The notes beneath the pieces are model-generated. The model ran no database searches, was not told the origin of the DNA, and worked only from the letters and a program-made list of their open reading frames with translations. The position numbers and the translations under genes were made by a program. Source: Meandrina meandrites (taxonomy: Eukaryota > Cnidaria > Anthozoa > Scleractinia > Meandrinidae). Taken from it: a stretch of DNA of 64,000 bases. How positions within the stretch are numbered: the first letter of the stretch is position 1; the number at the start of each line of letters is the position of its first letter. The stretch covers positions 382,001 to 446,000 of the forward strand of contig OY855909.1 in the NCBI GenBank assembly GCA_963693305.1, in the 5' to 3' direction. Shown one piece after another: positions 36,981 to 49,200 of the stretch.

Positions 36981-39020
36981 TTGGAACGCAATTGGACGAC
37001 GTTCGTCAACCCGGCTTTTTGCTCTGCTTGGAAAAGCCCACTCAAAATGGTGGTATGAAACCGACCTCGTGGAATTCGATCCCAAGGGTGTTATTTCGTT
37101 TCGCCCCGATGGGGAAAGTCGAAAAAACGCGTTTTGAACGCAATTGGACGACGTTCGTCAAACAGGCTTTTTGCCCTGCTTGGAAAAGCCCACTTAAAAT
37201 GGTGGTATGAAACCGACCTCGTGGTATTCGATCCTAAGGGTGTTTTTTCGTTTCGCCCCGATGGGGAAAGTCAAAAAAACGCGTTTTGAACGCAATTGGA
37301 CGACGTTCGTCAACACGGCTTTTTGCCCTGCTTGGAAAAGCCCACTCGAAATGGTGGTATGAAACCGACTTCGTGGAATTCGATCCTAAGGGTGTTGCTT
37401 CGTTTCGCCCCGATGGGGAAAGTCGAAAAAACGCGTTTTGAACGCAATTGGACGACGTTCGTCAACCCGGCTTTTTGCCCTGCTTGGAAAAGCCCACTCA
37501 AAATGATGGTATGAAACCGACCTCGTGGAATTCGATCCCAAGGGTGTTTTTTCGTTTCGCCCCGATGGGGAAACTCGAAAAAACGCGTTTTGAACGCAAT
37601 TGGACGACGTTCGTCACCCGGCTTTTTGCCATGCTTAGAAAAGCCCACTCAAAATGGTGGTATGAAACCGACCTCGTGGTATTCGATCTTAAGGGTGTTT
37701 TTTCGTTTCGCCCCGATGGGGAAAGTCGAAAAAACGCGTTTTGAACGCAATTGGACGACGTTCGTCAACCCGGCTTTTTGCCCTGCTTGGAAAAGCCCAC
37801 TCAAAATGGTGGTATGAAACCGACCTCTTGGAATTCGATCCCAAGGGTGTTTTTTCGTTTCGCCCCGATGGGGAAAGTCGAAAAAACGCGTTTTGAACGC
37901 AATTGGACGACGTTCGTCACCCGGCTTTTTGCCATGCTTAGAAAAGCCCACTCAAAATGGTGGTATGAAACCGACCTCGTGGTATTCGATCTTAAGGGTG
38001 TTTTTTCGTTTCGCCCCGATGGGGAAAGTCGAAAAAACGCGTTTTGAACGCAATTGGACGACGTTCGTCAACCCGGCTTTTTGCCCTGCTTGGAAAAGCC
38101 CACTCAAAATGGTGGTATGAAACCGACCTCTTGGAATTCGATCCCAAGGGTGTTTTTTCGTTTCGCCCCGATGGGGAAAGTCGAAAAAACGCGTTTGGAA
38201 CGCAATTGGACGACGTTCGTCAACCCGGCTTTTTGCTCTGCTTGGAAAAGCCCACTCAAAATGGTGGTATGAAACCGACCTCGTGGAATTCGATCCCAAG
38301 GGTGTTATTTCGTTTCGCCCCGATGGGGAAAGTCGAAAAAACGCGTTTTGAACGCAATTGGACGACGTTCGTCAAACAGGCTTTTTGCCCTGCTTGGAAA
38401 AGCCCAGTTAAAATGGTGGTATGAAACCGACCTCGTGGTATTCGATCCTAAGGGTGTTTTTTCGTTTCGCCCCGATGGGGAAAGTCAAAAAAACGCGTTT
38501 TGAACGCAATTGGACGACGTTCGTCAACACGGCTTTTTGCCCTGCTTGGAAAAGCCCACTCGAAATGGTGGTATGAAACCGACTTCGTGGAATTCGATCC
38601 TAAGGGTGTTGCGTCGTTTCGCCCCGATGGGGAAAGTCGAAAAAACGCGTTTTGAACGCAATTGGACGACGTTCGTCAACCCGGCTTTTTGCCCTGCTTG
38701 GAAAAGCCCACTCAAAATGATGGTATGAAACCGACCTCGTGGAATTCGATCCCAGGGGTGTTTTTTCGTTTCGCCCCGATGGGGAAAGTCGAAAAAACGC
38801 GTTTTGAACGCAATTGGACGACGTTCGTCACCCGGCTTTTTGCCATGCTTAGAAAAGCCCACTCAAAATGGTGGTATGAAACCGACCTCGTGGTATTCGA
38901 TCTTAAGGGTGTTTTTTCGTTTCGCCCCGATGGGGAAAGTCGAAAAAACGCGTTTTGAACGCAATTGGACGACGTTCGTCAACCCGGCTTTTTGCCCTGC
39001 TTGGAAAAGCCCACTCAAAA
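36830..39020 (+). repeat. 1214-bp (eight-monomer) higher-order repeat, two tandem copies
   Basis: Several rare variants recur exactly 1214 bp apart. GTTTGGAACG is at 36,979 and 38,193, CAACACGGC at 37,311 and 38,525, and GTCACCCGGC at about 37,612 and 38,826. The last also occurs once at about 37,915, 303 bp after the first. Confidence 0.75.
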
Positions 39021-42000
39021 TGGTGGTATGAAACCGACATCGTGGAAATCGATCCCAAGGGTGTTTTTTCGTTTCGCCCCGATGGGGAAAGTCGAAAAAA
39101 CGCGTTTTGAACGCAATTGGATGACGTTCGTCAAGCCGGCTTTTTGCCATGCTTAGAAAAGCCCACTCAAAATGGTGGTATGAAACCGACCTCGTGGTAT
39201 TCGATCCTAAGGGTGTTTTTTCGTTTGGCCCCGATGGGGAAAGTCGAAAAAACGCGTTTTGAACGCAATTTGACGACGTTCGTCAACCCGGGTTTTTGCC
39301 CTGCTTGGAAAAGCCCACTCAAAATGGTCGTATGAAACCGACCTCGTGGTATTCGATGCTGAGGGTGTTTTTTCGTTTGGCCCCGATGGGGAAAGTCGAA
39401 AAAACGCGTTTTGAATGCAATTGGACGACGTTCGTCAAGCTGGGTTTTTGCCCTGCTTGGAAAAGCCCACTCAAAATGGTGGTATGAAACCGACCTCGTG
39501 GAATTGGATCCCAAGGATGTTATTTCGTTTCGCCCCGATGGGGAAAGTCGAAAAAACGCGTTTTGAACGCAATTGGACCACGTTCGTCAACCCGGCTTTT
39601 TGCCCTGCTTGGAAAAGCCCACTTGAAATGGTGGTATGAAACCGACCTCGTGGAATTCGATCCTAAGGGTGTTTTTTCGTTTCGCCCCGATGGGGAAAGT
39701 CGAAAAAACGCGTTTTGAACGCAATTGGACGACGTTCGTCAACCCGGCTTTTTGCCCTGCTTGGAAAAGCCCACTCAAAATGGTGGTACGAAACAGACCT
39801 AGTGGAATTCGATCCCAAGGGTGTTTTTTGGTTTCGCCCCGATGGGGAAAGTCGAAAAAACGCGTTTTGAACGCAATTGGACGACGTTCGTCAACCCGGC
39901 TTTTTGCCCTGCTTTGAAAAGCCCACTCAAAATGGTGGTACGAAACAGACCTAGTGGAATTCAATCCCAAGGGTGTTTTTTCGTTTCGCCCCGATGGGGA
40001 AAGTCGAAAAAACGCGTTTTGAACGCAATTGGACGACGTTCGTCAACCCGGCTTTTTGCCCTGCTTTGAAAAGCCCACTCAAAATGGTGGTACGAAACAG
40101 ACCTCGTGGTATTCGATCCTAAGGGTGTTTTTTCGTTTCGCCCCGATGGGGAAAGTCGAAAAAACGCGTTTTGAACGCAATTGGACGACGTTCGTCAACC
40201 CGGCTTTTTGCCCTGCTTGGAAAAGCCCACTCAAAATGGTGGTACGAAACCGACCTAGTGGAATTCGATCCCAAGGGTGTTTTTTCGTTTCGCCACGATG
40301 GGGAAAGTCGAAAAAACGCGTTTTGAACGCAATTGGACGACGTTCGTCAAACAGGCTTTTTGCCCAATTTGGAAAAGCCCACTCAAAATGGTGGTATGAA
40401 ACCGACCTCGTGGAATTCGATCCCAAGGGTGTTTTTTCGTTTCGCCACGATGGGGAAAGTCGAAAAAACGCGTTTTGAACGCAATTGGACGACGTTCGTC
40501 AACCCGGCTTTTTGCCCTGCTTGGAAAAGCCCACTCAAAATGGTGGTATGTAACCGACCTCGTGGATTCGATCCCAAGGGTGTTTTTTCGTTTCGCCCCG
40601 ATTGGGAAAGTCGAAAAAACGCGTTTTGAACGCAATTGGACGACGTTCGTCAACCCGGCTTTTTGCCCTGCTTGGAAAAGCCCACTCAAAATGGTGGTAT
40701 GAAACCGACCTCGTGGAATTCGATCCTAAGGGTGTTTTTTCGTTTCGCCCCGATGGGGAAAGTCGAAAAAACGCGTTTTGAACGCAATTGGACGACGTTC
40801 GTCAACCCGGCTTTTTGCCCTGCTTTGAAAAGCCCACTCAAAATGGTGGTACGAAACCGACCTAGTGGAATTCGATCCCAAGGGTGTTTTTTCGTTTCGC
40901 CACGATGGGGAAAGTCGAAAAAACGCGTTTTGAACGCAATTGGACGACGTTCGTCAACCCGGCTTTTTGCCCTGCTTGGAAAAGCCCACTCAAAATGGTG
41001 GTATAAAACCGACCTCGTGGATTCGATCCCAAGGGTGTTTTTTCGTTTCGCCCCGATGAGGAAAGTCGAAAAAACGCGTTTTGAACGCAATTGGACGACG
41101 TTCGTCAACCCGGCTTTTTGCCCTGCTTGGAAAAGCCCACTCAAAATGGTGGTATGAAACCGACCTCTTGGAATTCGATCCCAAGGGTGTTTTTTCGTTT
41201 CGCCCCGATGGGGAAAGTCGAAAAAACGCGTTTTGAACGCAATTGGACGACGTTCGTCAAACAGGCTTTTTGCCCTGCTTGAAAAAGCCCACTCAAAATG
41301 GTGGTATGAAACCGACCTCGTGGTATCCGATCCTAAGGGTGTTTTTTCGTTTCGCCCCGATGGGGAAAGTCGAAAAAACGCGTTTTGAACGGAATTGGAC
41401 GACGTTCGTCAACCCGGCTTTTTGCCCTGCTTGGAAAAGCCCACTCAAAATGGTGGTATGAAACCGACCTCTTGGAATTCGATCCCAAGGGTGTTTTTTC
41501 GTTTCGCCCCGATGGGGAAAGTCGAAAAAACGCGTTTTGAACGCAATTGGACGACGTTCGTCAACCCGGCTTTTTGCCCTGCTTGGAAAAGCCCACTCAA
41601 AATGGTGGTATGAAACCGACCTCGTGGTATGCGATCCTAAGGGTGTTTTTTCGTTTCGCCCCGAAGGGGAAAGTCGAAAAAACGCCTTTTGAACGCAGTG
41701 GACGACGTTCGTCAACCCGGCTTTTTGCCCTGCCTAGAAAAGCCCACTCAAAATGGTGGTATGAAACTGACATCGTGGAATTCGATCCCAAGGGTTTTTT
41801 TTCGTTTCGCCCGGAAGGGGAAAGTCGAAAAAACGCGTTTTGAACGCAATTGGACGACGTTCGTCAACCCGGCGTTTTGCCCTGCTTGGAAAAGCCCACT
41901 CAAAATGGTGGTATGAAACCGACCTCGTGGTATTCGATCCTAAGGGTGTTTTTTCGTTTCGCCCCGATGGGGAAAGTCGAAAAAACGCGTTTTGAACGCA

Positions 42001-45000
42001 ATTGGACGATGTTCGTCAAACAGGCTTTTTGCCCTGCTTGGAAAAGCCCACTCAAAATGGTGGTATGAAACCGACCTCGTGGTATTTGATCCTAAGGGTG
42101 TTTTTTCGTTTCGCCCCGATGGGGAAAGTCGAAAAAACGCGTTTTGAACGCAATTGGACGACGTTCGTCAAACAGGCTTTTTGCCCTGCTTGGAAAAGCC
42201 CACTCAAAATGGTGGTATGAAACCGACCTCGTGGAATTCGATCCCAAGGGTGTTTTTTCGTTTCGCCCCGATGGGGAAAGTCGAAAAAACGCGTTTTGAA
42301 CGCAATTGCACGACGTTCGTCAAACAGGCTTTTTGCCCTGCTTGGAAAAGCCCACTCAAAATGGTGGTATGAAACCGACCTCGTGGAATTCGATCCCAAG
42401 GGTGTTTTTTCGTTTCGCCCCGATGGGGAAAGTCGAAAAAACGCGTTTTGAACGCAATTGGACGACGTTCGTCAACCCGGCTTTTTGCTCTGCTTGGAAA
42501 AGCCCACTCAAAATGGTGGTATGAAACCGACCTCGTGGAATTCGATCCCAAGGGTGTTATTTCGTTTCGCCCCGATGGGGAAAGTCGAAAAAACGCGTTT
42601 TGAACGCAATTGGACGACGTTCGTCAAACAGGCTTTTTGCCCTGCTTGGAAAAGCCCACTCAAAATGGTGGTATGAAACCGACCTCGTGGTATTTGATCC
42701 TAAGGGTGTTTTTTCGTTTCGCCCCGATGGGGAAAGTCGAAAAAACGCGTTTTGAACGCAATTGGACGACGTTCGTCAACCCGGCTTTTTGCCCTGCTTG
42801 GAAAAGCCCACTCAAAATGGTGGTATGAAACCGACCTCGTGGAATTCGATCCCAAGGGTGTTTTTTCGTTTCGCCCCGATGGGGAAAGTCGAAAAAACGC
42901 GTTTTGAACGCAATTGCACGACGTTCGTCAAACAGGCTTTTTGCCCTGCTTGGAAAAGCCCACTCAAAATGGTGGTATGAAACCGACCTCGTGGAATTCG
43001 ATCCCAAGGGTGTTTTTTTCGTTTCGCGCCGATGGGGAAAGTCGAAAAAACGCGTTTTGAACGCAATTGGACGACGTTCGTCAACCCGGCTTTTTGCTCT
43101 GGTTGGAAAAGCCCACTCAAAATGGTGGTATGAAACCGACCTCGTGGAATTCGATCCCAAGGGTGTTATTTCGTTTCGCCCCGATGGGGAAAGTCGAAAA
43201 AACGCGTTTTGAACGCAATTGGACGACGTTCGTCAACCCGGCTTTTTGCTCTGCTTGGAAAAGCCCACTCAAAATGGTGGTATGAAACCGACCTCGTGGA
43301 ATTCGATCCCAAGGGTGTTATTTCGTTTCGCCCCGATGGGGAAAGTCGAAAAAACGCGTTTTGAACGCAATTGGACGACGTTCGTCAAACAGGCTTTTTG
43401 CCCTGCTTGGAAAAGCCCACTCAAAATGGTGGTATGAAACCGACCTCGTGGTATTCGATCCTAAGGGTGTTTTTTCGTTTCGCCCCGATGGGGAAAGTCG
43501 AAAAAACGCGTTTTGAACGCAATTGGACGACGTTCGTCAACCCGGCTTTTTGCCCTGCTTGGAAAAGCCCACTCAAAATGGTGGTATGAAACCGACCTCG
43601 TGGAATTCGATCCCAAGGGTGTTATTTCATTTCGCCCCGATGGGGAAAGTCGAAAAAACGCGTTTTGAACGCAATTGGACGACGTTCGTCAAACAGGCTT
43701 TTTGCCCTGCTTGGAAAAGCCCACTCAAAATGGTGGTATGAAACCGACCTCGTGGTATTTGATCCTAAGGGTGTTTTTTCGTTTCGCCCCGATGGGGAGA
43801 GTCGAAAAAACGCGTTTTGAACGCAATTGGACGACGTTCGTCAAACAGGCTTTTTGCCCTGCTTGGAAAAGCCCACTCAAAATGGTGGTATGAAACCGAC
43901 CTCGTGGAATTCGATCCCAAGGGTGTTTTTTCGTTTCGCCCCGATGGGGAAAGTCGAAAGAACGCGTTTTGAACGCAATTGGACGACGTTCGTCAACCCG
44001 GCTTTTTGCTCTGCTTGGAAAAGCCCACTCAAAATGGTGGTATGAAACCGACCTCGTGGAATTCGATCCCAAGGGTGTTATTTCGTTTCGCCCCGATGGG
44101 GAAAGTCGAAAAAACGCGTTTTGAACGCAATTGGACGACGTTCGTCAAACAGGCTTTTTGCCCTGCTTGGAAAAGCCCACTCAAAATGGTGGTATGAAAC
44201 CGACCTCGTGGTATTCGATCCTAAGGGTGTTTTTTCGTTTCGCCCCGATGGGGAAAGTCGAAAAAACGCGTTTTGAACGCAATTGGACGACGTTCGTCAA
44301 CCCGGCTTTTTGCCCTGCTTGGAAAAGCCCACTCGAAATGGTGGTATGAAACCGACCTCGTGGAATTCGATCCTAAGGGTGTTTTTTCGTTTCGCCCCGA
44401 TGGGGAAAGTCGAAAAAACGCGTTTTGAACGCAATTGGACGACGTTCGTCAACCCGGCTTTTTGCCCTGCTTGGAAAAGCCCACTCAAAATGGTGGTATG
44501 AAACCGACATCGTGGAATTCGATCCTAAGGGTGTTTTTTCGTTTCGCCCCGATGGGGAAAGTCGAAAAAACGCGTTTTGAACGCAATTGGACGACGTTCG
44601 TCAAACAGGCTTTTTGCCCTGCTTGGAAAAGCCCACTCAAAATGGTGGTATGAAACCGACCTCGTGGAATTCGATCCCAAGGGTGTTTTTTCGTTTCGCC
44701 CCGATGGGGAAAGTCGAAAGAACGCGTTTTGAACGCAATTGGACGACGTTCGTCAACCCGGCTTTTTGCCCTGCTTTGAAAAGCCCACTCAAAATGGTGG
44801 TATGAAACCGACCTCGTGGTATTCGATCCTAAGGGTGTTTTTTCGTTTCGCCCCAATGGGAAAAGTCGCAAAAACGCGTTTTGAACGCAATTGGACGACG
44901 TTCGTCAACCCGGCTTTTTGCCCTGCTTGGAAAAGCCCACTCAAAATGATGGTATGAAACCGACCTCGTGGAATTCAATCCCAAGGGTGTTTTTTCGTTT

Positions 45001-45244
45001 CGCCCCGAAGGGGAAAGTCGAAAAAACGCGTTTTGAACGCAATTGGACGACGTTCGTCAACCCGGCTTTTTGCCCTGCTTGGAAAAGCCCACTCAAAATG
45101 ATGGCATGAAACCGACCTCGTGGAATTCGATCCCAAGGGTGTTTTTTCGTTTCGCCCCGATCGGGAAAGTCGAAAAAAACCGTTTTGAACGCAATTGGTC
45201 GAAATTCGTGTACCCGGCTTTTTGCCCTGCTTGGAAAAGCGCAC

Positions 45245-46210
45245 TCAAAATGGTGGTATGAAACCGACCTCGTGGAATTCGATCCCAAGGGTGTTGCTTC
45301 GTTTCGCCCCGATGATGAAAGTCGAATAAACGCGTTTTGAACGCAATTGGACGACGTTCGTCAAACAGGCTTTTTGCCCTGCTTGGAAAAGCCCACTCAA
45401 AATGGTGGTATGAAACCGACTTCGTGGAATTCGATCCCAAGGGTGTTGCTTCGTTTCGCCCCGATGGGGAAAGTCGAAAAAACGCGTTTTGAACGCAATT
45501 GGACGACGTTCGTCAAACAGGCTTTTTGCCCTGCTTGGAAAAGCCCACTCAAAATGGTGGTATGAAACCGACCTCGTGGAATTCGATCCCAAGGGTGTTT
45601 TTTCGTTTCGCCCCGATGGGGAAAGTCGAAAAAACGCGTTTTGAACGCAATTGGACGACGTTCGTCAACCCGGCTTTTTGCCCTGCTTGGAAAAGCCCAC
45701 TCAAAATGGTGGTATGAAACCGACCTCGTGGAATTCGATCCCAAGGGTGTTGCTTCGTTTCGCCCCGATGGGGAAAGTCGAAAAAACGCGTTTTGAACGC
45801 AATTGGACGACGTTCGTCAAACAGGCTTTTTGCCCTGCTTGGAAAAGCCCACTCAAAATGGTGGTATGAAACCGACCTCGTGGAATTCGATCCCAAGGGT
45901 GTTTTTTCGTTTCGCCCCGATGGGGAAAGTCGAAAAAACGCGTTTTGAACGCAATTGGACGACGTTCGTCAACCCGGCTTTTTGCCCTGCTTGGAAAAGC
46001 CCACTCAAAATGGTGGTATGAAACCGACCTCGTGGAATTCGATCCCAAGGGTGTTGCTTCGTTTCGCCCCGATGGGGAAAGTCGAAAAAACGCGTTTTGA
46101 ACGCAATTGGACGACGTTCGTCAAACAGGCTTTTTGCCCTGCTTGGAAAAGCCCACTCAAAATGGTGGTATGAAACCGACCTCGTGGAATTCTTTCCCAA
46201 GGGTGTTTTT
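45245..46210 (+). repeat. 304-bp dimeric higher-order repeat
   Basis: Monomers with GGGTGTTGCTTCG followed by CGTCAAACAGG alternate with GGGTGTTTTTTCG followed by CGTCAACCCGG at a 304-bp period (for example starts near 45,440, 45,748 and 46,052). Confidence 0.75.
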
Positions 46211-49200
46211 TCGTTTCGCCCCGATGGGGAAAGTCGAAAAAACGCGTTTTGAACGCAATTGGACGACGTTCGTCAACCCGGCTTTTTGCCCTGCTTGGAA
46301 AAGCCCAATCAAAATGGTGGTATGAAACCGACCTCGTGGAATTCGATCCCAAGGGTGTTATTTCGTTTCGCCCCGATGGGGAAAGTCGGAAAAACGCGTT
46401 TTGAACGCAATTGGACGACGTTCGTCAACCCGGCTTTTTGCCCTGCTTGGAAAAGCCCACTCAAAATGGTGGTATGAAACCGACCTCGTGGAATTCGATC
46501 CCAAGGGTGTTTTTTCGTTTCGCCCCGATGGGGAAAGTCGAAAAAACGCGTTTTGAACGCAATTGGACGACGTTCGTCAACCCGGCTTTTTGCCCTGCTT
46601 GGAAAAGCCCACTCAAAATGGTGGTATGAAACCGACATCGTGGAATTCCATCCCAAGGGTGTTTTTTCGTTTCGCCCCGATGGGGAAAGTCGAAAAAACG
46701 CGTTTTGAACGCAATTGGACGACGTTCGTCAAACAGGCTTTTTGCCCTGCTTGGAAAAGCCCACTCAAAATGGTGGTATGAAACCGACCTCGTGGATTCG
46801 ATCCCAAGGGTGTTTTTTCGTTTCGCCCCGATGGGGAAAGTCGAAAAAACGCGTTTTGAACGCAATTGGACGACGTTCGTCAACCCGGCTTTTTGCCCTG
46901 CTTGGAAAAGCCCACTCAAAATGGTGGTATGAAACCGACCTCGTGGATTCGATCCCAAGGGTGTTTTTTCGTTTCGCCCCGATGGGGAAAGTCGAAAAAA
47001 CGCGTTTTGAACGCAATTGGACGACGTTTGTCAACCCGGCTTTTTGCCCTGCTTGGAAAAGCCCACTCAAAATGGTGGTATGAAACCGACATCGTGGAAT
47101 TCGATCCTAAGGGTGTTTTTTCGTTTCGCCCCGATGGGGAAAGTCGAAAAAACGCGTTTTGAACGCAATTGGACGACGTTCGTCAAACAGGCTTTTTGCC
47201 CTGCTTGGAAAAGCCCACTCAAAATGGTGGTATGAAACCGACCTCGTGGAATTCGATCCCAAGGGTGTTTTTTCGTTTCGCCCCGAAGGGCAAAGTCGAA
47301 AAAACGCGTTTTGAACGCAATTGGACGACGTTCGTCAACCCGGCTTTTTGCCCTGCTTGGAAAAGCCCACCCAAAATGGTGGTATGAAACCGACCTCGTG
47401 GAATTCGATCCCACGGGTGTTGCTTCGTTTCGCCCCGATGGGGAAAGTCGAATAAACGCGTTTTGAACGCAATTGGACGACGTTCGTCAACCCGGCTTTT
47501 TGCCCTGCTTGGAAAAGCCCACTCAAAATGGTGGTATTAAACCGACATCGTGGAATTCGATCCCAAGGGTGTTTTTTCGTTTCGCCCCGATGGGGAAAGT
47601 CGAAAAAACGCGTTTTGAACGCAATTGGACGACGTTCGTCAAACAGGCTATTTGCCCTGCTTGGAAAAGCCCACTCAAAATGGTGGTATGAAACCGACCT
47701 CGTGGAATTCGATCCCAAGGGTGTTTTTTCGTTTTGCCCCGATGGGGAAAGTCGAAAAAACGCGTTTTGAACGCAATTGGACGACGTTCGTCAACCCGGC
47801 TTTTTGCCCTGCTTGGAAAAGCCCACTCAAAATGGTGGTATGAAACCGACATCGTGGAATTCGATCCCAAGGGTGTTTTTTCGTTTTGCCCCGATGGGGA
47901 AAGTCGAAAAAACGCGTTTTGAACGGAATTGCACGACGTTCGTCAAACCGGCTTTTTGCCCTGCTTGGAAAAGCCCACTCAAAATAGTGGTATGAAACCG
48001 ACCTCGTGGAATTCGATCCCACAGGTGTTTTTTCGTTTCGCCCCGATGGGGAAAGTCGAAAAAACGCGTTTTGAACGCAATTGGACGACGTTCGTCAACC
48101 CGGCTTTTTGCCCTGCTTGGAAAAGCCCACTCAAAATGGTGGTATGAAACCGACCTCGTGGAATTCGATCCCAAGGGTGTTTTTTCGTTTTGCCCCGATA
48201 GGGAAAGTCGAAAAAACGCGTTTTGAACGCAATTGGACGACGTTCGTCAAACAGGCTATTTGCCCTGCTTGGAAAAGCCCACTCAAAATGGTGCTATGAA
48301 ACCGACCTCGTGGAATTCGATCCCAAGGGTGTTTTTTCGTTTCGCCCCGATGGGGAAAGTCGAAAAAACGCGTTTTGAACGCAATTGGACGACGTTCGTC
48401 AACCCGGCTTTTTGCCCTGCTTGGAAAAGCCCACTCAAAATGGTGGTATGAAACCGACATCGTGGAATTCGATCCCAAGGGTGTTTTTTCGTTTTGCCCC
48501 GATGGGGAAAGTCGAAAAAACGCGTTTTGAACGGAATTGCACGACGTTCGTCAAACCGGCTTTTTGCCCTGCTTGGAAAAGCCCTCTCAAAATGGTGGTA
48601 TGAAACCGACCTCGTGGAATTCGATCCCACAGGTGTTTTTTCGTTTCGCCCCGATGGGGAAAGTCGAAAAAACGCGTTTTGAACGCAATTGGACGACGTT
48701 CGTCAACCCGGCTTTTTGCCCTGCTTGGAAAAGCCCACTCAAAATGGTGGTATGAAACCGACCTCGTGGAATTCGATCCCAAGGGTGTTTTTTCGTTTCG
48801 CCCCGATAGGGAAAGTCGAAAAAACGCGTTTTGAACGCAATTGGACGACGTTCGTCAACCCGGCTTTTTGCCCTGCTTGGAAAAGCCCACTGAAAATGGT
48901 GGTATGAAACCGACCTCGTGGAATTCGATCCCAAGGGTGTTTTTTCGTTTCGCCCCGATAGGGAAAGTCGAAAAAACGCGTTTTGAACGCAATTGGACGA
49001 CGTTCGTCAACCCGGCTTTTTGCCCTGCTTGGAAAAGCCCACTGAAAATGGTGGTATGAAACCGACCTCATGGAATTCGGTCCCAATGGTGTTTTTTCGT
49101 TTTGCCCCGATTGGGAAAGTCGAAAAAACGCGTTTTGAACGCAATTGGACGACGTTCGTCAACCCGGGCTTTTGCCCTGCTTAGAAAAGCCCACTCAAAA